A DNA stretch of 64,000 bases from NCBI RefSeq assembly GCF_014648435.1, contig NZ_BMRC01000020.1, positions 66,425 through 130,424 on the forward strand. The letters are read 5' to 3'. The DNA is from Nonomuraea spiralis. GTDB lineage: Bacteria > Actinomycetota > Actinomycetes > Streptosporangiales > Streptosporangiaceae. The notes beneath the pieces were generated by a model. That model saw nothing but the letters and a program-made list of their open reading frames with translations, did not search any database and was not told where the DNA came from. Positions 8,451-17,564 of this stretch are shown here, piece by piece; within the stretch, counting starts at the first letter, position 1, and every line of letters starts with the position of its first letter. A program made the position numbers and the translations under genes.

Positions 8451-9170
8451 GTGAGCCGGCTGATCGAACACCACTCGCACAAAGCCGCCCGCATTCTGGA
8501 CAGCGCGCGCGAACTGGTGACCGATCACGGCGTACGCAAGGTCACCGTCAGCGAGATCGCCGCGGCGGCCGGGGTCGGAAAGGGCACCGTCTACCTCTAC
8601 TGGCCCACCAAGGAGGACCTCATCCTCGGCATGTTCGCCCGCGAACTGCTGGCCTTCCTGGAGACGGTCATCGCCCGTGTCACCGCCGACCCCGCCGCCG
8701 TACTGCCGCGCCACCTGGCTCCGCTGCTGATCCGCACCGGGCTGAGCTCCCCGCTCGCCCGCCGCCTCGCCACCAAGGACGCCGACCTGATGCGGCTGCT
8801 CACCGAGCAGGCCGGTGACCGCGACCTGTTCGACCGCACCCGGCCCAGCGCGATGTGCCAGGCGGTCATGCCGGTCCTGCGCCGCCACGGGCTGCTCCGC
8901 CAGGACCGCCCGCTGGCCGACCAGTCCTATGCCATGCACGCCCTGCTCACCGGCTTCGGCACCTCCATGTCCATCCCGGACTCCGCCCCGCCCAGCGCCG
9001 GCGACCCCGCCGACGTCCTCGCCGACACCGTCGCCCTGCTCCTGGAACCCGAGATCGCGCCCGCCGACCGAGCCGTCACCGCCGCCGCCGACGACACCGC
9101 AGCCGCCTTCCGCGAGACCAGGAACGCCGTCCTGGACATCATCGACCGCAGCCAGACCCCCCAGCAATGA
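8451..9170 (+). CDS. TetR-family regulator
   Basis: A 239-aa regulator with a typical N-terminal HTH: AARILDSARELVTDHGVRKV and EIAAAAGVGKGTVYLYWPTK. The GTG at 8451 has GGAGGA upstream. It is probably co-transcribed with the FAD oxidoreductase gene that ends 45 bp before, and the inverted repeat at 7107-7140 is a candidate operator. The C-terminal domain ends with a proline/alanine-rich linker-like stretch and shows no motif identifying a ligand. Confidence 0.87.
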   Translation: MSRLIEHHSHKAARILDSARELVTDHGVRKVTVSEIAAAAGVGKGTVYLYWPTKEDLILGMFARELLAFLETVIARVTADPAAVLPRHLAPLLIRTGLSSPLARRLATKDADLMRLLTEQAGDRDLFDRTRPSAMCQAVMPVLRRHGLLRQDRPLADQSYAMHALLTGFGTSMSIPDSAPPSAGDPADVLADTVALLLEPEIAPADRAVTAAADDTAAAFRETRNAVLDIIDRSQTPQQ

Positions 9171-9273
9171 ACCGGCAGGCTGCCGGCTGAGTGCGGAAGA
9201 AGTTCGCTACCGCGGGGCGGCGTATCGCCGGCGGCCGGAAGGCGTGGTGGGCGGCGGTGCCGACCGCGGCCGC

Positions 9274-10317
9274 TTACGTGAACCCCTTGGCCGAGGGCGT
9301 GGCGGGACGACCGAAGAGGCCGGCGGCGAGCTTCTGCAGCAGGCTGTAGGCCAGGATCGGCAGGAGGACCTGCGGGCGGTGGGCGAACCAGCTCGCCGCC
9401 AGGACCGCGGCCGCGCTGGTGTTGTTCATGCCGGTGGCGAAGGTGAGCGAGATGCCGTCGCGCGTGTCGCATCGGGTCCAGCGAGAGATCCACCGGCCGG
9501 CGAGGAAGGACACGCAGCAGAGGGCCCCGGCGGCACCGACGGCCAGGACCAGGAAGTCCGGGTCGGGCCGGGACAGCGCCTGCCCGAGCGCGCCGGCGGC
9601 GTTGAGGTAGCACAGCAGCAGGATGTTCACGAGGTTGACCAGCTTGACGACCGGCGCGGCGCGCGCCACGCGCCGTTCGCCGAGCACGGCCCGCGCGATG
9701 ATCCCGGCCAGGCACGGCGTCATGATCAACGCCATCGCGAAGACGCCCGCGCCCGCCGACCCGGCCAGGCCGTCGAGCCGCGCCGTGTCGTCGAGGCTGC
9801 CCGCGCCCGCGGGGCCGACCAGGGCGGCGGACACGGTCAGCCCCCACGGAACCGTGACGGGACTGAGCAGCGTCGAGCCCACGACCATGGCGACGACCAG
9901 GGACACGTTGCCGCCGGCGTGCTGCCCCCACGACGCGGCTCCTCCGGCGATCGGCATCGCGAGGACCAGCAGCAGTCCGACGGCGAGGCACTCCACCTCG
10001 CCGGCGTCCGGCCAGGCCCGCAGGAGCAGCGCGGCGACGGGCAGGAACGCCACCGGCAGGAGCGCGTTCGCCGCCACACCCGAGACCAGCCGCAAGGGCT
10101 TGCCCGCCACGGCACGCAGGTCCCGCAGCCGCACCCCGAGACCCGCGGTCGCCACCATCACGGCCAGCAGGACCATGGGCAGCGTGATGGGACTGCCCGG
10201 TCCGAGGGCGACCGTGCGCAGGAACTGGCCAGGTCGCGGTACGACGGCGGCCAGCACGTAACAGACGATCATCAAGGCGAGCAGACGCCGCTGGACCGCT
10301 TCAACCACCTGCATCAT
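9274..10317 (-). CDS. Bile acid:sodium symporter (BASS)-family transporter
   Basis: A 347-aa integral membrane protein with about 9-10 hydrophobic helices; the pattern of alternating membrane segments with Gly/Pro-rich breaks (LAMPIAGGAASWGQHAGGN, and FATGMNNTSAAAVLA in a late helix) matches the BASS/SBF family, which moves organic anions with sodium. Two consecutive ATGs begin the gene and no strong ribosome site is visible. It stands alone, convergent with the TetR gene. A second, more canonical BASS protein lies at 53462. Substrate unknown. Confidence 0.7.
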   Translation of the reverse strand: MMQVVEAVQRRLLALMIVCYVLAAVVPRPGQFLRTVALGPGSPITLPMVLLAVMVATAGLGVRLRDLRAVAGKPLRLVSGVAANALLPVAFLPVAALLLRAWPDAGEVECLAVGLLLVLAMPIAGGAASWGQHAGGNVSLVVAMVVGSTLLSPVTVPWGLTVSAALVGPAGAGSLDDTARLDGLAGSAGAGVFAMALIMTPCLAGIIARAVLGERRVARAAPVVKLVNLVNILLLCYLNAAGALGQALSRPDPDFLVLAVGAAGALCCVSFLAGRWISRWTRCDTRDGISLTFATGMNNTSAAAVLAASWFAHRPQVLLPILAYSLLQKLAAGLFGRPATPSAKGFT

Positions 10318-10494
10318 CTGAACAACCTATCCGTCACCCTCCGTGACGGCCTGACGAAGGGCGGACCCTGATCGTGACGCTCATCACGGGCCTGCCCTCC
10401 AACTCTGGTGAGGGTGATGGCGTGCACGATTCTCAACATGGCGGCGCGTCCGGTCCGATCAGCGCCGCCGCCACGCCGGTCTTCTCAAAGATCA

Positions 10495-10531
10495 GAGGCC
10501 GGTCGGATCACCGTGCGACCCGACCGGCCTC
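10495..10531 (-). terminator. Strong hairpin terminator after the SnoaL-like gene
   Basis: Perfect 12-bp arms GAGGCCGGTCGG (10495-10506) and CCGACCGGCCTC (10520-10531) with a 13-base loop lie just past the 3' end of the gene at 10544. There is no clear T-run, which is common for actinobacterial terminators. It could serve both converging sides. Confidence 0.65.
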
Positions 10532-10543
10532 GTGCGATCGAGG

Positions 10544-10921
10544 TCAGGCGGCGAGGGGCTGCACGGTGAAGTGGTAGTCGTACCGGATCAGTTCGTCCTC
10601 GCCGACGATGAGGACGACCCGGGCGGCCCAGACGACCTCGCCGTCCGCGGTGGTCAGCTGAAGGGTGAACGTGATGCCGTCGTGGTGGCCGAACACGTCG
10701 TTCGCGGACGTGACGGCGAACTTCCGATCCTCGACGAACTCCTTGTACGCATGGGTGACCCTGGTCTCGAGCTCCGCATGTCCCCGGAACCGGGTGGACT
10801 CCACGAGCTCCATGCCGTCCTGCGCCCAGAGGTCGGCGATGGCGTTGCGGCGCAGTACGGGGTCGGCCTCGTTCCATACGGCCACGTAACGGCCGACGAG
10901 ATCTTCGATGTCGAAATCCAT
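10544..10921 (-). CDS. SnoaL-like / NTF2-fold small protein
   Basis: A 125-aa protein with the NTF2-like layout: an N-terminal helix with VGRYVAVWNEADPVLRRNAI, the marker LWAQDGMELVES, then a run of beta strands (HDGITFTLQLTTADGEVVWA, RVVLIVGEDELIRYDYHF). Members are small cyclases, isomerases or non-enzymatic binding proteins, so the activity cannot be given. It is divergent from the WYL regulator at 10986 with 64 bp between the starts, and is that regulator's likeliest target. Confidence 0.75.
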   Translation of the reverse strand: MDFDIEDLVGRYVAVWNEADPVLRRNAIADLWAQDGMELVESTRFRGHAELETRVTHAYKEFVEDRKFAVTSANDVFGHHDGITFTLQLTTADGEVVWAARVVLIVGEDELIRYDYHFTVQPLAA

Positions 10922-10985
10922 GCCGCGGACGCTAAGACGGGTTCCCTGACATCCGATGACAGCAGACTTTGGCAGACTTCACGAC

Positions 10986-12002
10986 ATGCGAGCGAGCCGG
11001 CTGGTGTCGATCCTGTTGATGCTGCAGACCCGGGGACGGGTGACGGCGCAGGAGCTCGCGGACGTCTTCGAGGTGTCGATCCGTACCGTCTATCGGGACA
11101 TGGACGCGCTCAGCGCGGCAGGCGTGCCGCTCTACGGCGAGCCGGGTCACGACGGCGGGTATCGGCTGCTCGGCGGGTTCCGCACCCGGTTGAACGGGCT
11201 GACCGAGGGAGAGGCCGAGTCGCTGTTCCTGACCGGGCTGCCCGGCGCCGCCGCCGACCTGGGACTGGGTGCCATCGTGACCGCCACGCAGCTCAAGTTG
11301 ATGTCCGCCCTGCCTGCCGAACTTCGCGAGCGTGCGGGACGGATCGCGGAACGCTTCCATCTGGACACCCCGTCCTGGTACGGCGAGGTGGACCGGACGC
11401 CTCACCTGACGGCGGTCGCGGACGCCGTGTGGGTCGGGCGCGTCGTGCGGATGCGGTACTTCCGCTGGGCCGAGCCGCATGAGGTCACTCGGGTCGTGGA
11501 GCCGTTGGGACTGGTTCTCAAGGCGGGCCACTGGTACCTGGTGGCCCGGTCGGATGAACGGATCCGCACCTACCGCATCTCGCGCATCCTCGACCTGCAC
11601 GTCCTGGAGGAACGGTTCGAACGGCCCCATCGATTCGCCCTGGCCGATTACTGGCAGACCTACCTGGAGTCCTTCGACTCGCGCCGCCACCAGGACACGG
11701 CGACCGTCCGGCTCTCCCCGGACGCTCTGAAGAACCTGCCCACCCTCATGGACCGGGCCGTGGTCCAGGCCGTGCACGACACCGTGACGGCTGCCGACTC
11801 CGATGGCTGGACCCAGGTGACCGTTCCGATCGAATCCATCGATCAGGCCGTTTCCGAATTTCTCCGGCTCGGCGCCGACGTGGAGGTGCTCGCGCCCGCA
11901 AGCCTGCGCGACCGCCTCACCCAGACGCTCACCGCGCTGACGCGTATCTACGGCATGGCTCGCGCATCGCCGGAACCTGTAGGGCGTCAAAACCCCGCGT
12001 AG
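10986..12002 (+). CDS. WYL-domain transcriptional regulator (YafY/PafC type)
   Basis: A 338-aa protein: an N-terminal HTH_11 domain (MRASRLVSILLMLQTRGRVT; QELADVFEVSIRTVYRDMDA) followed from about residue 130 by a WYL domain (RMRYFRWAEPHEVTRVVEPL, KAGHWYLVARSDERIRTYRI) and a C-terminal extension of the WCX type. The ATG at 10986 is chosen because MRASRLVSIL is the family beginning; an upstream in-frame ATG at 10956 adds ten unrelated residues. WYL regulators sense small ligands or nucleic acids. It faces away from the SnoaL-like gene across a short shared control region. Confidence 0.87.
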   Translation: MRASRLVSILLMLQTRGRVTAQELADVFEVSIRTVYRDMDALSAAGVPLYGEPGHDGGYRLLGGFRTRLNGLTEGEAESLFLTGLPGAAADLGLGAIVTATQLKLMSALPAELRERAGRIAERFHLDTPSWYGEVDRTPHLTAVADAVWVGRVVRMRYFRWAEPHEVTRVVEPLGLVLKAGHWYLVARSDERIRTYRISRILDLHVLEERFERPHRFALADYWQTYLESFDSRRHQDTATVRLSPDALKNLPTLMDRAVVQAVHDTVTAADSDGWTQVTVPIESIDQAVSEFLRLGADVEVLAPASLRDRLTQTLTALTRIYGMARASPEPVGRQNPA

Positions 12003-12077
12003 GAGGGTTGATCGGGGGTTGCGCCAGCCGAGTCGGGCGCGGGGAAGACCCCAGCTCGAACAGCCGCCACCGGGCTC

Positions 12078-12260
12078 GTGGTGCCGTTCGGACCGGGCGC
12101 AACCTACGCGCTCGCCTGGATGAAGGACCTGACCGGGAACGCGGCAAGCGGCTTCGTCGCCGCGATCGTGCTCCTGGCCGCCGGCATGGTGATCATCCAC
12201 CGCCTCCCCGCCTCGGAGGTGAACCGGCAGGGCGACGACCACCGTCCTCGCCCTGTGCCG
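12078..12260 (+). pseudogene. C-terminal relic of an MFS transporter (anion:cation symporter type)
   Basis: In the plus strand a frame reads FGPGATYALAWMKDLTGNAA then a hydrophobic helix (GFVAAIVLLAAGMVIIHRLP) and ASEVNR. This is the pattern of the last membrane helix and tail of ACS-family major facilitators (GPY-IGW-KDLTG..., ending near NR). Everything upstream (more than 350 residues) is missing and the frame then runs on into the 3' part of the ligase gene. ACS members import aromatic or other organic acids, so an uptake gene for the neighbouring aromatic operon may have been lost. Confidence 0.6.
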
Positions 12261-12293
12261 CTTCGCGAGGGCCCGTGCCGCGCCGCTCCGGCT

Positions 12294-13985
12294 TCAGTTC
12301 CGCTCAGCGGCGTCACCGGCAAGCTCCGCCTCGAGGCGGCCGGCGATGTCGGTCCGGAGGGCCTTCTTGTCGATCTTGCCGACCTTGGTCCAGGCGAGTT
12401 CCCCGACGACGACGAGCCGTTCGGGAAACTTGAAGCGGGCGACCTCCGCGCTCTCCATCTGCGCGCGGATCTCCTCCAGCGTGACCGTCGCTCCGTCCCG
12501 GGGCACGACGTACACGCACACACGTTCCCCGAGCAGGGCGTCCGGCATGGCCACGGCGGCTACCTGGCTGACGGAGGGAAGCTGGTACACGAGGTTCTCG
12601 ATCTCCTCGGCGGAGATCTTCTCTCCGCCCCGGTTGATCATGTCCTTGTCGCGGCCGGCCACCACGAGGTTGCCCTCGGGGGTACGCAGGCAGATGTCGC
12701 CCGTACGGAACCAGCCGTCGCCCGTGAAGGAGCGGGCGTTGTGCTCCGCCGCCCGGTAGTACCCGCGAGGGGTGTACGGCCCCCGCGTGAGCAGGAGTCC
12801 GGCCTGGCCGTCCGGTACGTCCCGGTCCTGCTCGTCCACGATCCTGATCTCGTCGGCCGGGCACAGGGGACGGCCCTGCGTGGTGCACACCGTCTCCGAG
12901 GGGTCGTCCAGGCGGGTGAAGTTCAGCAGGCCCTCCGCCATGCCGAACACCTGCTGCAGCCTCGCCCCGAGCACCGGCTTCACCTTGTACGCCAGCTCGT
13001 CCGCGAGGCGGGCGCCGCCCACCTGGACGACCTGAAGGCTGGCGAGTTGCCCGGCGCCGTGCTCGGCGGCCCGCTCCAGCCAGCGACCGGCGACCGCGGG
13101 CACCACCGCGGTGTGCGTGACGCCTTCCGCCGCGATCGTGGCGAAGGCCCGTACCGGCTCGGGTGAGGGCAGCATGACCACCCGCCCACCGGCGAGCAGC
13201 ACGCCCAGGATCCCCGGGCAGGCGAGCGGGAAGTTGTGCCCGGCGGGCAGGCTGACCAGGTAGACCGACTCCGACGTGATCCCGGCGACCTCGGCGCTGG
13301 CGCGGGCGTTGTAGGCGTAGTCGTCGTGGGTGCGGGCGATGAGCTTGGGCATGCCCGTCGTACCCCCGGACAGCAGGAAGACGGCCACGTCCCGGGAGGA
13401 GGGAGGGGGCGCGTCGAACCCGGCTCGGCCGGCGGGCGGCCCGCACAGGGCGCGCAGGTCGACGCTTCCGGGTTCGACGTCGTCCCCGGCGACCAGCACC
13501 CGCCATCCGGCCCCGGTGGCGGCGCGTACGTCGGCCGCCAGGTCGCAGGCCAGTCGTTGGTGGTCGAAGTCCCTGCTCCGGTCGGGGACGGCGATCGCCA
13601 CCGCCTCGGCGTGCACGGCCAGATAGGTGAGCTCGGCCCGGCGATGGGCGGGCAGCGCCATCACGGGCACGATGCCCGCGCGCAGGCACGCCAGGAGGAG
13701 GACGACGAACTCCCACGAGTTGCCCAGCTGCATGATGATGCGCTCGCCCGGGGCGATGCCGAGGTCACGCAGGCGTCCGGCGGCGGCGTCGGCGCGGTCG
13801 GCCAGCTCGCCGTACGTGAGGCGGAGCCCTGTCCAGTCGGCCAGCGCCGTGGCGCCCGGATCGCGGTCGGCGACCTCTCGCAACAGGGTGCCGAGCGCGG
13901 CCCCGGCCCAGTAGCCCTGCTCGGTGAAACGGGCGACGTCGGCGTCCGGCCAGGGCACGGTGTGCTCAGTGATCGGTGTGGGCAT
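12294..13985 (-). CDS. Aryl acid-AMP/CoA ligase (2,3-dihydroxybenzoate- or salicylate-type)
   Basis: A 563-aa adenylate-forming enzyme. Core motifs: LLSGGTTGMPKLIARTHDDY (A3, phosphate loop), GWFRTGDICL and RDKDMINRGGEKISAEEIE (A7-A8 hinge), and TKVGKIDKKALR (A10 Lys). The TTGMPKLIARTHDDY wording is typical of the EntE/DhbE and SdgA salicylate ligases. It would activate an aromatic acid as acyl-adenylate and perhaps pass it to CoA. It is the last gene of the aromatic operon; the ATG at 13985 follows AGGAAGG and overlaps the acyl-CoA synthetase gene by 20 bp. No aryl carrier protein or NRPS lies nearby, so a catabolic role fits better than siderophore synthesis. Confidence 0.85.
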   Translation of the reverse strand: MPTPITEHTVPWPDADVARFTEQGYWAGAALGTLLREVADRDPGATALADWTGLRLTYGELADRADAAAGRLRDLGIAPGERIIMQLGNSWEFVVLLLACLRAGIVPVMALPAHRRAELTYLAVHAEAVAIAVPDRSRDFDHQRLACDLAADVRAATGAGWRVLVAGDDVEPGSVDLRALCGPPAGRAGFDAPPPSSRDVAVFLLSGGTTGMPKLIARTHDDYAYNARASAEVAGITSESVYLVSLPAGHNFPLACPGILGVLLAGGRVVMLPSPEPVRAFATIAAEGVTHTAVVPAVAGRWLERAAEHGAGQLASLQVVQVGGARLADELAYKVKPVLGARLQQVFGMAEGLLNFTRLDDPSETVCTTQGRPLCPADEIRIVDEQDRDVPDGQAGLLLTRGPYTPRGYYRAAEHNARSFTGDGWFRTGDICLRTPEGNLVVAGRDKDMINRGGEKISAEEIENLVYQLPSVSQVAAVAMPDALLGERVCVYVVPRDGATVTLEEIRAQMESAEVARFKFPERLVVVGELAWTKVGKIDKKALRTDIAGRLEAELAGDAAERN

Positions 13986-16005
13986 CGTCGGCCTTCCTGA
14001 TGAGGATGACGGCGTCAAGCGCGATCAGACCTTGTGGCGTGAGCCGTAGCGGATTGACCTCGATCTCGTCCAGGAGCGGATTGGCGGCGAGCAGGTCGCC
14101 GAGCCTGGAGACGATCGTGCCGAGGTCGTCGGGGTCGAGGACGGGGCCGCCGCGCCATCCGGCGAGCAGGGCCCGCCCGGCCAGCTCGGACGGCATTCCG
14201 GCCGCCTCGCCGGGGGACAGCGGGGCGAGCCTGACGGCGACGTCGGCCAGGGCTTCGGCCACCGTGCCGCCCAGCCCCACGAGCACCAGGGGTCCGAAGA
14301 CGACGTCGCGCCGCGCGCCGACCACCAGGTCGATCCCGGCTGGCGCCATGGCCTCGACCAGGTAGCGGCGCGCGCCGGCCGCGTCCAGCGCGTCGAGTGC
14401 GGCGTCCAGGTCGGTGTGGGTGGACACGCCCAGGTGCACGCCGCCGATCTCCGTCTTGTGCAGGACCTCGGCGTCCAGCAGCTTCACGGCCACCGGCGCC
14501 CCGACGGAGTCGAACGCGGCGTGGGCCGCCGCCCGGTCCGCGCAGGCGTGGCGTGGCATGGTCGCCACGCCCAGCCGTTCGAGCAGCTCCTTGCCCTCGT
14601 GTTCGTCGTACCGGGTGGCCAGGACGGTCGGCGCGTTCCACGGGGCCGGGACGGCCGGGCGGGGCGTACGCGCGCGGGCGTCGGCCAGCAGCGCGGCGGT
14701 GGCGGCGGCGACGCCGCGGGCGTCGTGGGCCACGGGCACGCCCGACTCGCGCAGGGCCCTGCGGTCGCGGGTGACGTCGTCGCCCGTTCCCGCCAGCCCG
14801 AGGACGACGGGGACGCCTGCGGTCCCGCCTTCTGTGACGGCGGCGACGACGTCGACCGCGTCCGGTTCGTGCAGGACGTACCCGGCGATGACGTCGACGC
14901 CGGGGTCGGCGCCGGTGGCGGCGAGCACCGCTCCCAGCTCGGGCCCGGGGCGGCCGGTGTCGACCGGGTTGCGCTGGAAGGTCAGCGGCGGCAGCAGCCC
15001 GGCCAGGCTCCGGCGGGTGCCGGGAGTGAGCTCGGGCACCCGGATCCCGCGTCCTCGCAGGTCGTCGAGGAGCAGCAGCCCCGGACCCGCCTGGGCGGTG
15101 ACGACACCGACCCCCGGGTCGGCGCAGGGACGGGCCCGCGTCACCGCGAGCGCGCCGACGGCGTCGACGAGTTCGCGTTCGTCATCGACGAGGACCGCCC
15201 CCGCCTGGGCCAGTGCGGCGCGCGTGGTGCGCCAGGAGGTCGCGAGCGCCCCCGTGTGCGACGCGGCGAAGGCTCCGACATCGTGGCGGCCGACGACCAG
15301 GGCGACGACCGGCCGGGTCGCGGTGAGGCGGCGAACGCTCGCGACCAGCCGGGGCCCGTCCGCCACCGACTCCACGTGCAGGGCGACGGCGGTGGTACGG
15401 GGATCATCGGCGAGGTGGTCGAGGACGTCGGGGGCCGTGACGTCGGCCGCGTTCCCGAGGCCGACGGCGAGGCTGACGCCGTGCCCCGCCTCGGTCAGCG
15501 CGAACGCCAGGGCGTGGTTGACGCCGCCGCTGGCGGCCACGACGGCGACGGCGCCGGGCGCCACCAGGTGGGCGCCGGGGACGAAGCTGGCGGTCAGCCG
15601 CGCGTGGGGGGCGAGGAAGCCGCTGGTGTTCGGACCGAGCAGCCGAAGGCCCGAGTCCCGGGCGGCGGCGCCGAGCCGCCGCTGGTGCTCGATCCCGGCG
15701 CCGCCCGCCTCGGCGAACCCGCCGCCGCACACGACGGCGGCCCGTACGCCCGCGGCGGCCGCCTCGGTGAGCACGTCGGCGCAGGCCGCGGCCGGGACGC
15801 AGAGCAGCGCGAGGTCGACGGGACCCGCGTCGGCCGCGGCGCCGACGGACGGGTACATGGTGGTGTCGCGGGTGTTCACCAATGCCAGGAACCCGCCGAA
15901 GCCGGACAGCGAACGGGCCATGGCGGCGCCGAGTTTGCCCGGGTCGCGGGAGGCGCCGACGACCGCGACGCCGCGCGGGGCGAACAGCGGGCCGAGGCCG
16001 GTCAC
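13966..16005 (-). CDS. ADP-forming acyl-CoA synthetase (acetate-CoA ligase family)
   Basis: A 679-aa fusion with the usual order: CoA-binding domain (LFAPRGVAVVGASRDPGKLG, residues about 8-130), two succinyl-CoA-ligase-like flavodoxin domains (GPNTSGFLAPH; VVAASGGVNHALAFALTEAG; SHTGALATSW around the phospho-His region) and a C-terminal ATP-grasp domain (AVKLLDAEVLHKTEIGGVHL from about 500). It makes or uses acyl-CoA with ATP/ADP. The GTG start overlaps the hydroxylase gene stop (GTGA). In this operon it may ligate or recover CoA on an aromatic or ring-cleavage acid; the substrate is inferred only. Confidence 0.85.
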   Translation of the reverse strand: MTGLGPLFAPRGVAVVGASRDPGKLGAAMARSLSGFGGFLALVNTRDTTMYPSVGAAADAGPVDLALLCVPAAACADVLTEAAAAGVRAAVVCGGGFAEAGGAGIEHQRRLGAAARDSGLRLLGPNTSGFLAPHARLTASFVPGAHLVAPGAVAVVAASGGVNHALAFALTEAGHGVSLAVGLGNAADVTAPDVLDHLADDPRTTAVALHVESVADGPRLVASVRRLTATRPVVALVVGRHDVGAFAASHTGALATSWRTTRAALAQAGAVLVDDERELVDAVGALAVTRARPCADPGVGVVTAQAGPGLLLLDDLRGRGIRVPELTPGTRRSLAGLLPPLTFQRNPVDTGRPGPELGAVLAATGADPGVDVIAGYVLHEPDAVDVVAAVTEGGTAGVPVVLGLAGTGDDVTRDRRALRESGVPVAHDARGVAAATAALLADARARTPRPAVPAPWNAPTVLATRYDEHEGKELLERLGVATMPRHACADRAAAHAAFDSVGAPVAVKLLDAEVLHKTEIGGVHLGVSTHTDLDAALDALDAAGARRYLVEAMAPAGIDLVVGARRDVVFGPLVLVGLGGTVAEALADVAVRLAPLSPGEAAGMPSELAGRALLAGWRGGPVLDPDDLGTIVSRLGDLLAANPLLDEIEVNPLRLTPQGLIALDAVILIRKADDAHTDH

Positions 16006-17558
16006 GCGAGTACTCCGACCAGGTCCGCGCGGCCGGACAGCACCGTGGTCAGCGCCCGGTCCCGGTCAGGTTCGCCTTCGATCAGCAGTACGGGAAGTCC
16101 CGCGCGCATCCGTGCCTCCTCGCACAACCGGGTACGGGTCAGGGCCGTGCCGCCGTGCACGGCGACCAGCGCCGGGCCGGTGGCGACGGAATCGCACAGA
16201 CCGGGCAGGCCGGCCTCGGTGTCCGGCGCCTTCAGCAGAGCGCCCCACACGCCGGGCAGCGGAGTCGCGGAAAGCGGCAGATCGGTCGTCCCCCGGACGG
16301 CGGCCGGGGCGCCGTCCGCGGCGGCCACGACATCGAGCAGGCGGCCGGGCGCCGACCAGCCCGCGGATTCGAAGCGCGTCTCCAGGGGGGCGGCGCCGTG
16401 CAGGTCCCGCCACCGGCGGTGGGCCCAGTCGGTGAACCGCGGCGCGCGTCTGGCCAGCCGCGCGTCGGAGATGCTGCGGGACATGAAGTGGTAGGCGAAC
16501 TGCCACGGTTCGAGGGCGTCGTAGTAGCTGCCGAAGCTCTCCCACCAGGCGAGGCTGGGTCGCGCCGAGTCCTGGATGTGCCGGACCGGCGGCTGGGCCG
16601 CCCGCTCGTAGCTCGCGAGGGCCGTCCCGAGGTCGCCGGGGTGCCCGGCCAGCGCCCGCGAGAGCGCGACGGCGTCCTCCATGGCCATCTTGGTGCCCGA
16701 GCCCACGGAGAAGTGCGCGGTGTGCGCGGCGTCGCCGAGCAGCACGACGGGCCGCGGGGTCAGGGTGTGCCAGTGGCGGGTGCGGCGCGTGCGGAAGCCG
16801 GCCCAGCGGGAGTTGTTGGTGAGCAGCCGTCCGCCCTCGATCTGCTCGGCGAACAACCTCTCCAGGTACGCCTTGGAGCGCAGGTCGCTCGCCCCGGGCG
16901 GCAGGCTCTCGTCGAACGCGTCGAGACCGGCACGCCGCCAGGACGCCTCGTCGGTCTCCACGATGAACGTCGACATGGTGTCGGAGATCGGATATCCGTG
17001 CACCGCGAAGACGCCGTCGGGGCCGCGTTCGTGGACGAAGGTGAGCCCGTCGAAGAGGTGGTCGGTGCCGAACCAGATGAACTTGGCCGTGGCGGTCTCC
17101 ACCTGCGAGCCGAGGCCGGGGCCGAGCGCCTCGCGGATCCGCGAGGAGGACCCGTCGGCGGCCACCACGAGGTCGTAGCCCGCCAGGTCGTCGAGCGTCA
17201 CCTCGGTGGAGAACCGCAGGTCCGCCCCGACCGAGCGGGCCCGTTCCTGCAGCAGCAGGAGCAGCGTGCGCCGGACGACCGCGGCCATGCCGTTGCCGCC
17301 GCACCTGATCCGCTCGCCCTTCAGCCGCACTTCGATGTCGTCCCAGTGCCTGCCGTGCTCGGTCAGGGCGGCGCGCAGCACGGGGTCCGCCTCGTGGATC
17401 GCCTCCAGGGTCCGGTCGGAGAAGACGACCCCGAAGCCGAAGGTGTCGTCGGCGCGGTTGCGCTCGAAGACGGTTACCGCGGACGACGGGTCCGCCTGCC
17501 GGATCAGCGCGGCGAAGAACAACCCGCCGGGCCCGCCGCCGACCACCGCGATGCGCAT
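16002..17558 (-). CDS. Salicylyl-CoA 5-hydroxylase / anthraniloyl-CoA monooxygenase-like flavoprotein
   Basis: A 518-aa protein. Residues 1-400 are a group A flavin monooxygenase with the wording specific to aryl-CoA hydroxylases: MRIAVVGGGPGGLFFAALI, FGFGVVFSDRTLEAIHEAD, LVVAADGSSSRIREALG and VVLLGDAAHTAHFSVGSGTK. The last ~120 residues do not look like the monooxygenase fold; in anthraniloyl-CoA monooxygenases an old-yellow-enzyme barrel follows, but here it is far too short. The ATG at 17558 is preferred to a GTG two codons upstream because GGAG lies nine bases before it. Expected reaction: NADH/O2-dependent ring hydroxylation of an aryl-CoA made by a ligase of this operon. Confidence 0.83.
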   Translation of the reverse strand: MRIAVVGGGPGGLFFAALIRQADPSSAVTVFERNRADDTFGFGVVFSDRTLEAIHEADPVLRAALTEHGRHWDDIEVRLKGERIRCGGNGMAAVVRRTLLLLLQERARSVGADLRFSTEVTLDDLAGYDLVVAADGSSSRIREALGPGLGSQVETATAKFIWFGTDHLFDGLTFVHERGPDGVFAVHGYPISDTMSTFIVETDEASWRRAGLDAFDESLPPGASDLRSKAYLERLFAEQIEGGRLLTNNSRWAGFRTRRTRHWHTLTPRPVVLLGDAAHTAHFSVGSGTKMAMEDAVALSRALAGHPGDLGTALASYERAAQPPVRHIQDSARPSLAWWESFGSYYDALEPWQFAYHFMSRSISDARLARRAPRFTDWAHRRWRDLHGAAPLETRFESAGWSAPGRLLDVVAAADGAPAAVRGTTDLPLSATPLPGVWGALLKAPDTEAGLPGLCDSVATGPALVAVHGGTALTRTRLCEEARMRAGLPVLLIEGEPDRDRALTTVLSGRADLVGVLA

Positions 17559-17564
17559 GGCCAC

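Noticed and set aside
6984..9167. A 727-codon minus-strand frame opposite the FAD oxidoreductase and TetR genes.
   Set aside because: Gly/His/Arg-rich antisense shadow; the plus-strand genes have full motifs and ribosome sites.
12294..13985. Siderophore biosynthesis (EntE/DhbE) as the role of the AMP ligase.
   Set aside because: No isochorismatase, carrier protein or NRPS gene is near; the ligase overlaps catabolic genes.
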